Source: Bacillota bacterium
GTDB lineage: Bacteria; Sysuimicrobiota; Sysuimicrobiia; Sysuimicrobiales; Segetimicrobiaceae
DNA length: 64,000 bases
Reading direction: 5' to 3'
Assembly (NCBI GenBank): GCA_021324295.1
Contig: JAJPJJ010000119.1
Span: forward strand, 62,001 to 126,000
Part shown: one piece after another, positions 24,996 to 33,937 of the stretch
How the letters are laid out: each line of letters opens with the position of its first letter
Numbering within the stretch: position 1 is the first letter of the stretch
The notes under the pieces: generated by a model
Databases searched by the model: none
Seen by the model: the letters and a program-made list of their open reading frames with translations, nothing else
What the model was told of the DNA's origin: nothing
Made by a program: the position numbers and the translations under genes

Positions 24996-25847
24996 TCATG
25001 TCTCGAAGGCATCCGAGACAGGCTTGCGCGCCCCGTGCGCGAGCGCGGCGATCATCTGGGAGACGAGCCCGAGGAGCGGAGCGGGCACGCCCTCCGCCCG
25101 CGCGAGGTCGAGGGCCAGCCCGGTATCCTTCACGAGGATGCCCAGGGCGGACCCGGGGGCGTCGTGCTGGATCCACGCCGACGCCACCGGCCAGTGCTCG
25201 ACGACCCACGTCGTCCCGGTGCAGGTCCGGATCACGTCCCACGCGCGCTCGACCGGGACGCCGGCGGACGCGGCGAGCGCCGCCACTTCCCGCGCCGCCA
25301 GCAGGCTCGTGGCGAGCAGGACCTGGTTCGCCATCTTGACCGCGGTGCCGGCGCCGACCTCCCCCACGTGCGCGATGCGGGACCCGACCGCCTCCAGCAC
25401 CGGGCGGGCCCGGGACAGGGCGGCGGCTTCCCCGCCGACGATGACCGTGAGCGTCCCCTCTTCCGCCCCGGCCCGGCCGCCGCTCACCGGCGCATCGAGG
25501 AACGCCACGCCCCGCGCCCGCGCGGCCTCACCGAGCCGCCGCATGCAGGACACGCCCACCGTGCTCATCACGATGAGCACCGCGTCCCGCCGCATCCGCG
25601 CGAGCACGCCGCCATCGGCGAGGACGACCTCTTCCGCCTGCGCCGGCGTGCGCACCATGACGACGACGGCATCCGCGCCGCCCGCGGCGTCCCCGGCCGA
25701 GGCCGCGGCGTGCCCGCCGCCGTCCGCGAGCGCGGCCACCGCGGCGGGCCGGACGTCGTAGCCGCGCACCTCGAACCCGCGCGCGGCCAGATTGCGCGCC
25801 ATCGGGAGCCCCATCTCGCCGAGACCGACGACGGCGACCGTCTTCAC
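24996..25847 (-). CDS. Beta-hydroxyacid dehydrogenase (3-hydroxyisobutyrate / tartronate-semialdehyde reductase family)
   Basis: An NAD(P)-dependent enzyme of 283 residues. The N-terminal VVGLGEMGLPMARNL is the GxGxxG motif, DAPVSGGRAGAEEGTL is the substrate-binding signature, and GAGTAVKMANQ contains the catalytic Lys. The C-terminal KDTGLALDLARAEGVPAPL is standard. It is convergent with the AMDase-like gene and ends a minus-strand set with two sugar permeases and a binding protein, so it may act on a product of that import system. The exact substrate is unknown. Confidence 0.87.
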   Translation of the reverse strand: MKTVAVVGLGEMGLPMARNLAARGFEVRGYDVRPAAVAALADGGGHAAASAGDAAGGADAVVVMVRTPAQAEEVVLADGGVLARMRRDAVLIVMSTVGVSCMRRLGEAARARGVAFLDAPVSGGRAGAEEGTLTVIVGGEAAALSRARPVLEAVGSRIAHVGEVGAGTAVKMANQVLLATSLLAAREVAALAASAGVPVERAWDVIRTCTGTTWVVEHWPVASAWIQHDAPGSALGILVKDTGLALDLARAEGVPAPLLGLVSQMIAALAHGARKPVSDAFET

Positions 25848-25914
25848 CGGGATCCCTCCCCCGCCCCCACGCCGGGGTGGTCCGCCCTCCCCCGCCCCGC
25901 CGCATCCCGCCGCG

Positions 25915-26814
25915 TCACTTGACGGCCGCGCTCGTGATCCCGGAGATGAACTGGTCCAGGAAGAAGCTGTACAGGATCGCGACGGGGACGCCCACGAGCA
26001 GCGCGCCCGCCATGAGAGACCCCCAGAAGTACACGTCGCCGCGGATCAGGTCGGTGGCCACGCCGAGCGGCACCGGCTTTTGGTCGGAGACGGACACGTA
26101 CACGAGGGAGTAGAGGAAGTCCTGCATCGTCAGCGTGAACGCGAAGATCACCGCGGTCAGGATGCCGGCCAGGCTCACGGGCAGCACGGTGCGGACGAGC
26201 GCGCCCACCCGGCCGCACCCGTCCACGAGCGCCGCCTCCTCGATCTCGGGCGGGACGGTCTTGAAGAACCCGCTCAGCAGCCACGTGCAGTACGGGACCG
26301 TAAACGTCGGGTAGACCAGGACGAGCGCCCACCTGGTGTCGATCAGGTGGGTCAGCGCGACGACGCGCGACAGCGGGATGAAGAGCAGGATCGGCGGGAT
26401 CAGGTACCCGAGGAAGATCGCGATCCCCATGTTTTCCGCCCCGGGCAGCCCCAGCCGGGCGAGCGCGTACCCCCCCGGCACGCCCAGGAGCAGCGTGACG
26501 AGGGACACGCAGGCGGCGATCAGCATCGTGTTGACGATCCAGTCGCCGTAGTACGTGTGTTGAAACAGGTACGTAAAGTGCCCGAGCGTGGGGTGCTGGT
26601 GAAACCAGAACGGGAAGACCCGCGGGTTCACGAGGTCCGCGTCGGTCTTGAACGCGGTGATCGCCATCCAGAACACGGGGAACACCGCGATGAACAGGAA
26701 CGGGACGAGCCCCAGGTACACGAGGACATAGCGGCGCAGCGCGCGCGCCTGCGCGCGCCGGGCCCCCTCCTCGAGGAGGGCCGCCCGCCGGCCGAGCGCC
26801 TCCACCCCGTTCAC
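25915..26814 (-). CDS. Sugar ABC transporter permease, MalG type
   Basis: 299 residues with a basic N-terminal extension and six expected spans. The EAA loop EIEEAALVDGCGRVGALVRTVLPVSLAG identifies a CUT1 MalG subunit. The GTG start overlaps the MalF-type stop by 4 bp. It belongs to the order binding protein, MalF, MalG, beta-hydroxyacid dehydrogenase on the minus strand. No ATPase is present. Confidence 0.87.
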   Translation of the reverse strand: MNGVEALGRRAALLEEGARRAQARALRRYVLVYLGLVPFLFIAVFPVFWMAITAFKTDADLVNPRVFPFWFHQHPTLGHFTYLFQHTYYGDWIVNTMLIAACVSLVTLLLGVPGGYALARLGLPGAENMGIAIFLGYLIPPILLFIPLSRVVALTHLIDTRWALVLVYPTFTVPYCTWLLSGFFKTVPPEIEEAALVDGCGRVGALVRTVLPVSLAGILTAVIFAFTLTMQDFLYSLVYVSVSDQKPVPLGVATDLIRGDVYFWGSLMAGALLVGVPVAILYSFFLDQFISGITSAAVK

Positions 26815-27740
26815 AGCGCCTCCCGCCTCCGCAGGTTCCGCAGCAGGAAGTAGACGACCGGCACCAGGATCGGGAACAGCACCAGCGCGATCGCGGCCCC
26901 CCGCCCGAGGGCCCCCGCCTGGATGCCGATCTCGAACGCCCGGGTCGGCAGGATCTCGGTGAAGTTTTCCGGCCCCCCCATCGTCAACAGGTAGACGATG
27001 CTGATGTCGGAGAGCGTGAACACCGTGTCGAACAGAAGCCCCACGAACAGGATCGGCGCGATGAGCGGGATGACGATGTGCTGGTACCGGAGGAAGAACG
27101 TCGCCCCGTCCACCTTGGCGGCGTCGAGCAGCTCGGGCGGCACGGCCGACATCCCGGCCATCAACACGATGGCCGCGAACGGGAACCCCCGCCAGACGTT
27201 CACCGCGATGACGGCCGCCGGCGCGAGCCCGGGCTCGCCGAGCCAGTTCGGCCATCCGTGGATCAGGTGCAGGCGCGTGGCGACGTAGTTGATCGCGCTG
27301 AACTGCGGGTCGAACATCCACTTCCACGCGAGCGCGCTGATCGCGACCGGCAGCGTCCACGGCAGGACCACGAGCGACCGGATGAACTTCTTCCCCGGGA
27401 TCTCCTGGACGAGGAGGAACGCCATCAGCGTGCCGAGCACGATCTTGAAGATCCCGGCGATCACCGTGAACACGATCGTGTTCCGCAGCGCCAGCCGGAC
27501 CGTGCTGTCCTGGAAGATGGCGATGAAGTTGCGGAGGCCGACGTACTGGGCGACCTGGTTGCCGACCGACGCGTCGCTGAGGGCCAGGTACAGCGAGAAG
27601 AAGAACGGCACGCCGACGAGCAGCGCCATGTACAGGATCGCCGGCACGAGCAGCGAGTAGCCGAAGACGAGCCGCTCGCGGGTGAACGCCCTGTGCCGGA
27701 CCCCCACCCGGCGCCCCACCGCCAGCTCGGCGTCAGCCAT
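26811..27740 (-). CDS. Sugar ABC transporter permease, MalF type
   Basis: 309 residues with six expected spans. Its EAA loop is ELLDAAKVDGATFFLRYQHIVIPLIAPI. The N-terminus (MADAELAVGRRVGVRHRAF) is cytoplasmic and basic. It lies 83 bp after the binding-protein gene and overlaps the MalG-type gene downstream by 4 bp. Confidence 0.87.
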   Translation of the reverse strand: MADAELAVGRRVGVRHRAFTRERLVFGYSLLVPAILYMALLVGVPFFFSLYLALSDASVGNQVAQYVGLRNFIAIFQDSTVRLALRNTIVFTVIAGIFKIVLGTLMAFLLVQEIPGKKFIRSLVVLPWTLPVAISALAWKWMFDPQFSAINYVATRLHLIHGWPNWLGEPGLAPAAVIAVNVWRGFPFAAIVLMAGMSAVPPELLDAAKVDGATFFLRYQHIVIPLIAPILFVGLLFDTVFTLSDISIVYLLTMGGPENFTEILPTRAFEIGIQAGALGRGAAIALVLFPILVPVVYFLLRNLRRREAL

Positions 27741-27823
27741 CGCGTCGATCCGCCGGGATCCCCGGGGATCCGCAGGCGCGGGGAGCGCGGTCGCGCCGGC
27801 GCCGCCCTCCCCGCGCAGTCATG

Positions 27824-29164
27824 TCAGGACTTGTACTTCGCGTAGATCGACTTGATCTGGCCCATCCCCCATTTGATCGCGCTCTCCAGATCCTCCCCGC
27901 GGCAGTACCGCGCCAGCATGTCCGGGAGGACGAAGGTGGAGAGCACTTCCGAGGCCGCCGCCGTCGCCGGGCCCGGGTACCCGAAGACATACGCCACCTT
28001 GTCCCAGTCCTGCAGCAGCTTGACCTTGGGATCGTCGCCCAAGGACGGCATCGGCTTGGTGTACCACTTCTTGAGGTACGGCATGTTGTACCCCTTGCTC
28101 TCGACGAGCGAGAACTTGACGTCCCCGCCGTACTCCTCCAGGAACGCCTTGGCCGCGGCCTGGTTCTTCGAGAACTTCCAGATCCCGAGGATCGTCGGGT
28201 CCACGACGGCGAACCGGCCGGCCGGGCCACGCGGCTCGAGGCCGTCGATCGCGATGTTCACGTTGTTGTACAGCGTGGGGTTGCTGTCCTGGATCGACCG
28301 GATCGCCGAGATCGCGTCGTGGATCCAGATCGCGACGCCGGAGTCGAGGGAGCGGTTGTCGGAGACGTTGTCCCAGGAGAAAACCTCCGAGGTCATCCCC
28401 TCGGACCACAGCGCCTTGCTCCACCGCATCGCCTCGCGGAGCTCCTTCGAGTCCCACGCCGGCTCCTTGCCGGTGGGGTCGGCTTCCTTCACGCCGAACG
28501 CGTAGAAGACGGCGCGCCAGTTATGGTTCGCGTCGTTGCAGTGCGAAATCGCCATGCCGGCGGCGTGGCTCTTGGGCTTCCCCACCTTCGCCGCCGCCCG
28601 GAGGTCGTCCCACGTCGAGGGCACCTTGAGGCCGTACTCCTTGAAGAGGTCGGTGCGCCAGAGGACCGGCTGCGGGATGTAGAACTCCGGGAGAGCGTAC
28701 CAGTGGCCGCCCACCACGGCGACGTTCTTCGCCATCGGGATCCAGCCGCCGCCCTGCTTGCCGAGGCGGTCGCAGATGTCGGAGACGTCGACCATGTTCT
28801 TGTAGTAGAGGGTGGTCTGGATCTGGCCGTTCATCTGGAAGATGTCGTGCCCGGCCCCGGCGGCGAGCTCGGAGGCGATCCGGGCGGGGAGCTGGTCGAT
28901 CGGGATGTGGTCGACTCGAACCGTGACGCCGTTCTTCTGGCCCCAGTCGGCCGCGTACTTGTCGAACGCGGTGTCATAGGCCGGAACGAAGTGGCTCCAC
29001 GTGAGGATGCGAAGCGACGTGCCCCGGATCTGGGCCGGCGCGGCGCCGGCCTCCCACGGTGCGAGCTTGAGCGCGGCCGCACCCGCAGCCCCGGCGCCCG
29101 CGGCGGTGAGGAACTGTCGCCGGGTCAGCCGCCGACCACACCCATCCTTCGCCTGCTGTGCCAT
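27824..29164 (-). CDS. Extracellular sugar-binding protein, Tat-type signal
   Basis: The substrate-capture subunit of the CUT1 importer, 446 residues. The leader RRLTRRQFLTAAGAGAAGA has the twin-arginine motif TRRQFL, so it is exported folded. The mature part opens TSLRILTWSHFVPAYDTAFDKYAADW, the typical family-1 solute-binding start, and contains WRTDLFKEYGLKVPSTWDDL. No lipobox Cys follows the signal, so it is not an obvious lipoprotein. I chose the internal ATG giving MAQQAKDG because it follows GGGGGTGGCGGG. It heads the operon binding protein, two permeases, dehydrogenase. Confidence 0.88.
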   Translation of the reverse strand: MAQQAKDGCGRRLTRRQFLTAAGAGAAGAAALKLAPWEAGAAPAQIRGTSLRILTWSHFVPAYDTAFDKYAADWGQKNGVTVRVDHIPIDQLPARIASELAAGAGHDIFQMNGQIQTTLYYKNMVDVSDICDRLGKQGGGWIPMAKNVAVVGGHWYALPEFYIPQPVLWRTDLFKEYGLKVPSTWDDLRAAAKVGKPKSHAAGMAISHCNDANHNWRAVFYAFGVKEADPTGKEPAWDSKELREAMRWSKALWSEGMTSEVFSWDNVSDNRSLDSGVAIWIHDAISAIRSIQDSNPTLYNNVNIAIDGLEPRGPAGRFAVVDPTILGIWKFSKNQAAAKAFLEEYGGDVKFSLVESKGYNMPYLKKWYTKPMPSLGDDPKVKLLQDWDKVAYVFGYPGPATAAASEVLSTFVLPDMLARYCRGEDLESAIKWGMGQIKSIYAKYKS

Positions 29165-29408
29165 CCCGCCACCCCCTTGTCGTGCGCCCCAGCGCAAGCG
29201 CGTCTCTCCCCTCCCAACGGGAGCCCGGGCGGAAAGGTTCGGTCGGTTGCCCCGCAGGTCGCGTGGCCCCCGCTGGCCGCATCAGGCGGAGTTCGGCGCG
29301 GGATTCGCGCACCCCGGCCCGGACTCCTCCTTCCGTCCGGCCGCTTTCCCGCATCGCGCCGCTGCTGTCGTGAAGCGCCGCCCGGAGAGCCACCGGAGCG
29401 GGGGCGGG

Positions 29409-30278
29409 TCACGACCAGCGGCCGAGGCGCTGCGCTTGCTGGACGAGCGAGCGGGTGTAGGGATGCTGCGGCGAGGCGAAGAGCCGGCGCGTCTCCGCGG
29501 ACTCGACGACCGTCCCTCCCCGCATCACGTGCACCAGGTCGGTCGCCTGCGCGACGATCCCGAGGTCGTGCGTGATCAGAAGGAGCGACATGCCCAGGTC
29601 CTGCCGGAGCCGGTCCAGCAAATCCAGGATCTGCGCCTGAACGGTCACGTCGAGCGCGGCGGTCGGCTCGTCGGCGATCAGGAGGGACGGCCCGAGGGCG
29701 ATCGCGGAGGCGATCAGCACCCGCTGGCGCTGGCCCCCCGACAGCTCGTGCGGATACCGTCGCATGATGGTGGCATCGAGCCCCACGCGCGCGAGCGCCT
29801 CGGCCGCGCGCTCGCGCGCGCGCGCCCGCCCGAAGTGCGCGACGATCCCCTCCATCACCTGGTCCCCGATCGACATCACGGGATCGAGGGCCGCGCCCGG
29901 CTCCTGGAAGATCATCGCGATGCGGCGCCCGCGGATCCGGACGAGGTCCCGCTCCGGCAGCCGGGCGAGGTCCACGCCGTCGAAGAGGATCCGCCCCGCG
30001 GTGATCCGCGCCGGGACCGGAAAGAGACGCAGCACCGCGTACGCCGTCATCGACTTGCCCGCCCCCGAAGCGCCTACGAGCGCCGCGGTGCGGCCCGCCG
30101 GCACATGGAGCGAGACGTTCTCCAGCACCGGCAGGTCGCCCGATGGCCGGGTGAGCGCCACGCCGAGGCCCTCGATCCGCAGCTCGCCGGCCGGCGCGCG
30201 GCCCACCGCCCCTCCGGCCGAGGGGGCGCCCGGTTGTTGAGCACCGGGCGAGGCCGGGCGGCGGAAGGCCCATCTCAC
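29409..30278 (-). CDS. Oligopeptide/nickel-type ABC ATPase (DppD-like), orphan
   Basis: An ATP-binding subunit of 289 residues: Walker A GASGAGKS, Q-loop IFQEPGAALDPV, signature LSGGQRQRV, Walker B LLIADEPTAALD, and the H-loop ITHDLGIV. The sequence is that of DppD/OppD subunits, but the C-terminal oligopeptide extension is short and has no Cys cluster. It begins 4 bp after the RND pump gene, so it is in the efflux operon rather than with peptide permeases, and DppF-, DppB- and DppC-like partners are absent. Whether it serves the pump operon or is a stranded peptide-transport subunit is unclear. Start is GTG. Confidence 0.82.
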   Translation of the reverse strand: MRWAFRRPASPGAQQPGAPSAGGAVGRAPAGELRIEGLGVALTRPSGDLPVLENVSLHVPAGRTAALVGASGAGKSMTAYAVLRLFPVPARITAGRILFDGVDLARLPERDLVRIRGRRIAMIFQEPGAALDPVMSIGDQVMEGIVAHFGRARARERAAEALARVGLDATIMRRYPHELSGGQRQRVLIASAIALGPSLLIADEPTAALDVTVQAQILDLLDRLRQDLGMSLLLITHDLGIVAQATDLVHVMRGGTVVESAETRRLFASPQHPYTRSLVQQAQRLGRWS

Positions 30279-30282
30279 GGGG

Positions 30283-33200
30283 TCACGCCCTCGGGGTGGG
30301 GTCCCCCGGCGCGGGCGCGGCGGCCCCCGCGCGCCGCCGCGGGAAGAACCGCTCGAAGAACACGTACAGGACCGGGACCAGCAGGAGCGTCAGGCCGGTG
30401 CTGACCGTGAGGCCGCCGATCACCGCCCGGGCCAGCGGCATGTTCGTCTCGCTGCCCTCGCCGAGGCCGGTGGCCATGGGGATCATGCCGAGGATCGTGG
30501 CGATCGCGGTCATCAGGATCGGCCGCAACCGGATCCGGCCGGCCTGCAGCACGGCCTCGCGCGGGGCCATCCCTCGATCCTGCATCTTGTTCGCGTAGTC
30601 CACGAGCAGGATGCCGTTGCTCACGACGACGCCGACCATCGTGATGATGCCCATGAAGGAGACGATCGAGAGCGTCGTGTGCGTGAGCAGCAGCATCCAG
30701 ATCACGCCGATCAGGCCGAGCGGCACCGTGAACATGATCACGAAGGGGTCGAGCAGCGACTGGAACTGGCTCGCCATGATCATGTACACGAGCATGAGGG
30801 CGAGCGCCAGCGCGAAGCCGAGGCTCCCGAACGCGCCCTGCTGCTGCTCCGTCTGGCCGGCCATGTGGTAGGTGAACCCCGGGGGGAACGGCGTCCGGTC
30901 CAGCTGGGCGATGATGTCCTGGGACACCGCCCCGAGCGGCCGGCCGACGACGTTGGCCGTGACGTCGATGACCCGCTGCTCGTTCTTCCGGCTGATCTGC
31001 AGGGGCTGGCTGCCGAGCGTGATGCGCGCGACGTCTCGCAGCAGGATCGGCACGACCGGGGCGCTCCCTCCCGACGAGGAGGACGAGCCCGGGCCCGGAT
31101 CCGCCAGCGCGGCGAGCGGCACGTCGCTGAGGTCCTCCGGATGCGTCCGGTACTGGTCCTGGAGCCGCACGACGATGTTGTACTCGTTGCCGGTCACCGG
31201 GTCGATGAACTGGCTCGCCGTGGCGACGTTCCCGGTGATCGCCGTGTTGACCGCGGTGGCGATGTCGGTCGAGGCCAGTCCGAGCTGCGCCGCCTTCTCC
31301 TGGTCGACGTCCACGTTGAAACTGGGGTACTGCCCCCGCGGGGTGATCTGCACGTCGGCCGTGCCGGGGATCGCCGCGACCATGGCGGCGATCTGGCGCG
31401 CGAACTGCTGGCCCGTCGCCTGATCGTACCCGAGGAGCTGGATGTCGATCGGCGCCACGGCCCCGACGTTGAGCACCGCGTGCTCCAGCCCGCCGACGTT
31501 GACAAACGTGAGCACCCCGGGGAACTTGCCCGCCAGCGCCCGGCGCACCGCGTTGGCCCAGTCGGTGGACGAGTGGTGCCGCCGGGTCGGCGGCACCAGC
31601 CGGACCTGGACCTGCCCGTAGTTCGGTCCCGCGTTGCCCCCGAACGGGCCGCCCGAGGTGCCGGTGTTCGTGTACAGCGCCAGGATGTCGCGCGCCGGAA
31701 CCGTCCGCCGGACGATGCCGGCGACCTGCTCGACGATCGCGGAGGCCGCCTGGACCGCGGTCCCCTGCGGCGCCTGGACCTGGATCGTGAACTGGCTCTC
31801 GTCGGTGTCCGGGAAGAACTCGCTGCCGATCCCGCGGGCCGCGAGCACCGAGAGGACGAAGACCGCCGCGATCGCGGCGACCACCAGCCCCGCGTGCCGC
31901 AGCGTCCACCCGAGGGTCGCCTGGTAGCGCTCGTCCAGCCGGTCCATCAGACGCTCGCTCCACCGGACGAACCGCGCCACGGCCCCCCCCGCCCGGCTCT
32001 CCGGCCCGGCGCTCGCCCGCAGCAGCTTGATGCTGAGCACCGGGTCGATCGTCATCGACACGACATAGGAGGCCGCGAGCGCGAACACGATCGTGAGCGC
32101 CATCGGGACGAACAACCGCTGGGCGATGCCGCTGAGGAACACCACCGGGAAGAACACGGCGATCGTGGTCGCCGTCGAAGCGAGCACCGGGAGGCCGACC
32201 TCCTGTGTCGCCTCGAGGACCGCCGTCAGCACCGGGGTGCCGGGGCGCGAGAGGTGCCGCGTGATGTTCTCCCGCACCACGATCGCGTCGTCGACGAGCC
32301 GCCCCATCGCGAGGGTCAATCCGCCCAGCGTGAAGATGTTGAGGCTCTGCCCCGTGAAGTACAGCAACAGGAGCGCCGTCGACACCGACAGTGGGATCCC
32401 GACGCCGACGATCACGAGGCTCCACAGGCTGCGGAGGAACACGAGGATCACGAGGAACGTCAGGAGGGCGCCGATCAGCGCCTCGCGCTCGAGCGTCGCG
32501 ATCGCGGCCCGGATGTACTGGGACTGATCGAAGCTCACCTGGAGCGTGACGCCCTTCGGGATCCCCGCCAGGCGTGGCAGCGCCCGGCGGAGCTCGTCGA
32601 CGACCTGGATCGTGTTGGCGTCGGGCTGCCGGGCCACGGAGAGGACGACCCCGGTCTGGCCGTTGACCCGGACGATCTGGGTCTGGTCGGCCGCCGCGTC
32701 CTCCACCTGCGCCACGTCGCCCACGTGCACCGGGATCCCGTCGTGCGTGGCGACGACGACGCGCTGGATCGCGGGGACGCTCTGCAGCAGGCTCGGGACG
32801 TTGAGCTGGTAGTCGATCCGGCCGTTCCGCAGATTCCCGGACGGCAGCAGCGCGTTGTACTTACCGATCGCGCTGACGACGTCCCGCAGCGCGAGCCCGG
32901 TCGCGGCCAGCCGGTGCGGGTCGACGTTGACGTTGAACTGACGGACCAACCCGCCGTTGACGAACGCCTGCGAGACGCCGGGCAGCCGCTCGAGCTGCGG
33001 CTCGATCGTATTGTACCCGAGGTCGTACAGCGCTCGGGCGTCCAGGCCGCCGCCCTGGATGACGACCTGAGCCACCGGGATGTTGGAGATGTCGAACTTC
33101 AAGACGAAGGGCTGCGTGACGCCGGTCGGCAGGGAACGCATGACGCGCTGAACGTTCTGGATCACCTCGACCTCGGCCACGTTGAGGTCGGTGCCCCAGG

Positions 33201-33486
33201 TGAACCAGACCTGGACCGTGCTGCTCCCCTGCCGCGTCGTGGAGAGGATCTGCTGGACGCCCGCCACCCGGGTGACGGCCTGCTCCAGCGGGTAGGTCAC
33301 CGTGCGCTCCATCGTCTCCGGGCTCGCCCCGCTGTACGTGGCGGAGACGACGACGACCGGGACGGTGATGTGGGGGAACAGGTCGCGGGGGAGGCGCTGG
33401 AGGGCGATCTGGCTCAGCACCACGATGGCGATGCTGGCCATCATGACCATGATCGGATTCCGGACGGCTCCGCGTGTCAGGAACAT
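30283..33486 (-). CDS. RND efflux pump, AcrB/HAE1-like
   Basis: A proton-driven inner-membrane exporter, 1067 residues, the full family size. The first span follows AVRNPIMVMM; two large periplasmic loops each precede bundles of spans. GRLVDDAIVVRENITRHL in the fourth span has the paired Asp of the proton relay, and the repeat half has MVGVVVSNGILLVDYANK. A Ser/Gly-rich insert (PGPGSSSSSGGSAP) interrupts the second porter loop. The adaptor gene lies upstream, separated by 451 bp holding a 78-bp tandem repeat, and a DppD-like ATPase follows. No TolC-type outer-membrane partner is in the window. The substrate is unknown. Confidence 0.93.
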   Translation of the reverse strand: MFLTRGAVRNPIMVMMASIAIVVLSQIALQRLPRDLFPHITVPVVVVSATYSGASPETMERTVTYPLEQAVTRVAGVQQILSTTRQGSSTVQVWFTWGTDLNVAEVEVIQNVQRVMRSLPTGVTQPFVLKFDISNIPVAQVVIQGGGLDARALYDLGYNTIEPQLERLPGVSQAFVNGGLVRQFNVNVDPHRLAATGLALRDVVSAIGKYNALLPSGNLRNGRIDYQLNVPSLLQSVPAIQRVVVATHDGIPVHVGDVAQVEDAAADQTQIVRVNGQTGVVLSVARQPDANTIQVVDELRRALPRLAGIPKGVTLQVSFDQSQYIRAAIATLEREALIGALLTFLVILVFLRSLWSLVIVGVGIPLSVSTALLLLYFTGQSLNIFTLGGLTLAMGRLVDDAIVVRENITRHLSRPGTPVLTAVLEATQEVGLPVLASTATTIAVFFPVVFLSGIAQRLFVPMALTIVFALAASYVVSMTIDPVLSIKLLRASAGPESRAGGAVARFVRWSERLMDRLDERYQATLGWTLRHAGLVVAAIAAVFVLSVLAARGIGSEFFPDTDESQFTIQVQAPQGTAVQAASAIVEQVAGIVRRTVPARDILALYTNTGTSGGPFGGNAGPNYGQVQVRLVPPTRRHHSSTDWANAVRRALAGKFPGVLTFVNVGGLEHAVLNVGAVAPIDIQLLGYDQATGQQFARQIAAMVAAIPGTADVQITPRGQYPSFNVDVDQEKAAQLGLASTDIATAVNTAITGNVATASQFIDPVTGNEYNIVVRLQDQYRTHPEDLSDVPLAALADPGPGSSSSSGGSAPVVPILLRDVARITLGSQPLQISRKNEQRVIDVTANVVGRPLGAVSQDIIAQLDRTPFPPGFTYHMAGQTEQQQGAFGSLGFALALALMLVYMIMASQFQSLLDPFVIMFTVPLGLIGVIWMLLLTHTTLSIVSFMGIITMVGVVVSNGILLVDYANKMQDRGMAPREAVLQAGRIRLRPILMTAIATILGMIPMATGLGEGSETNMPLARAVIGGLTVSTGLTLLLVPVLYVFFERFFPRRRAGAAAPAPGDPTPRA

Positions 33487-33642
33487 CGGCGGCGCTCCCG
33501 GCCTCTACCCCATCCCACGAATTCGCCGGGGCGATTCCGGTCGGCGAGGACGCCACGCGGCGCCACGGCGTTGGCACGCCGGGGTCCTCCCGCGGCGCTC
33601 CGCGCTGCGCTCCGCGCCAGAACGGAAGCATGAGCCCCACGG

Positions 33643-33888
33643 GGCCCGGGCCTGTAAGCCGGGTCTCGCGACGAGGGCAGACGCCTTTGGAGCCGACGCG
33701 ACCGGGATCGGGCCGATGGAGGCCCGGGCCTGTGACCCACGGGCGCCGCACGTGGGCAACCGGCAGTGGACGTAACGCGTGCTGCCCCGGCCGATGGGGG
33801 CCCGGGCCTGTGACCCACCGGCGCCGCACGTGGGCAACCGGCAGTGGACGTAACGCGTGCTGTCCCGGCCGATGGGGGCCCGGGCCTT
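33643..33888. repeat. 78-bp tandem repeat between adaptor and pump genes
   Basis: Two near-identical 78-bp units (33711-33788 and 33789-33866, three differences) are followed by a partial third (33867-33887). A diverged unit precedes them at the same 78-bp phase, sharing GGCCCGGGCCTGT at 33643. Each unit contains the palindromes GGCCCGGGCC, CACGTG and ACGCGT. As 78 is a multiple of three, a frame stays open through all copies on the minus strand (26-residue period with RYVHCRLPTCGA), but no start, ribosome site or known fold supports coding. The rest of the gap, 33487-33642 and 33889-33937, holds no gene I can support. Confidence 0.85.
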
Positions 33889-33937
33889 TAAATCCACGCC
33901 CCGGGGCTTTGCTCCGGATGGTTTCCTGGACATGTCC

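Noticed and set aside
30679-33633. Long open frame of 984 codons antisense to the RND pump
   Set aside because: A GC-rich artefact: the sequence is Arg/Asp/His-rich with no domain, while the opposite strand encodes a complete conserved RND pump.
33643-33888. CRISPR array
   Set aside because: The repeat unit is 78 bp with no spacers of differing sequence and there are no cas genes.
33505-33933. Coding gene across the 78-bp repeats
   Set aside because: The frame stays open only because the unit is a multiple of three; no ribosome site or recognisable fold, and composition matches the other frames.
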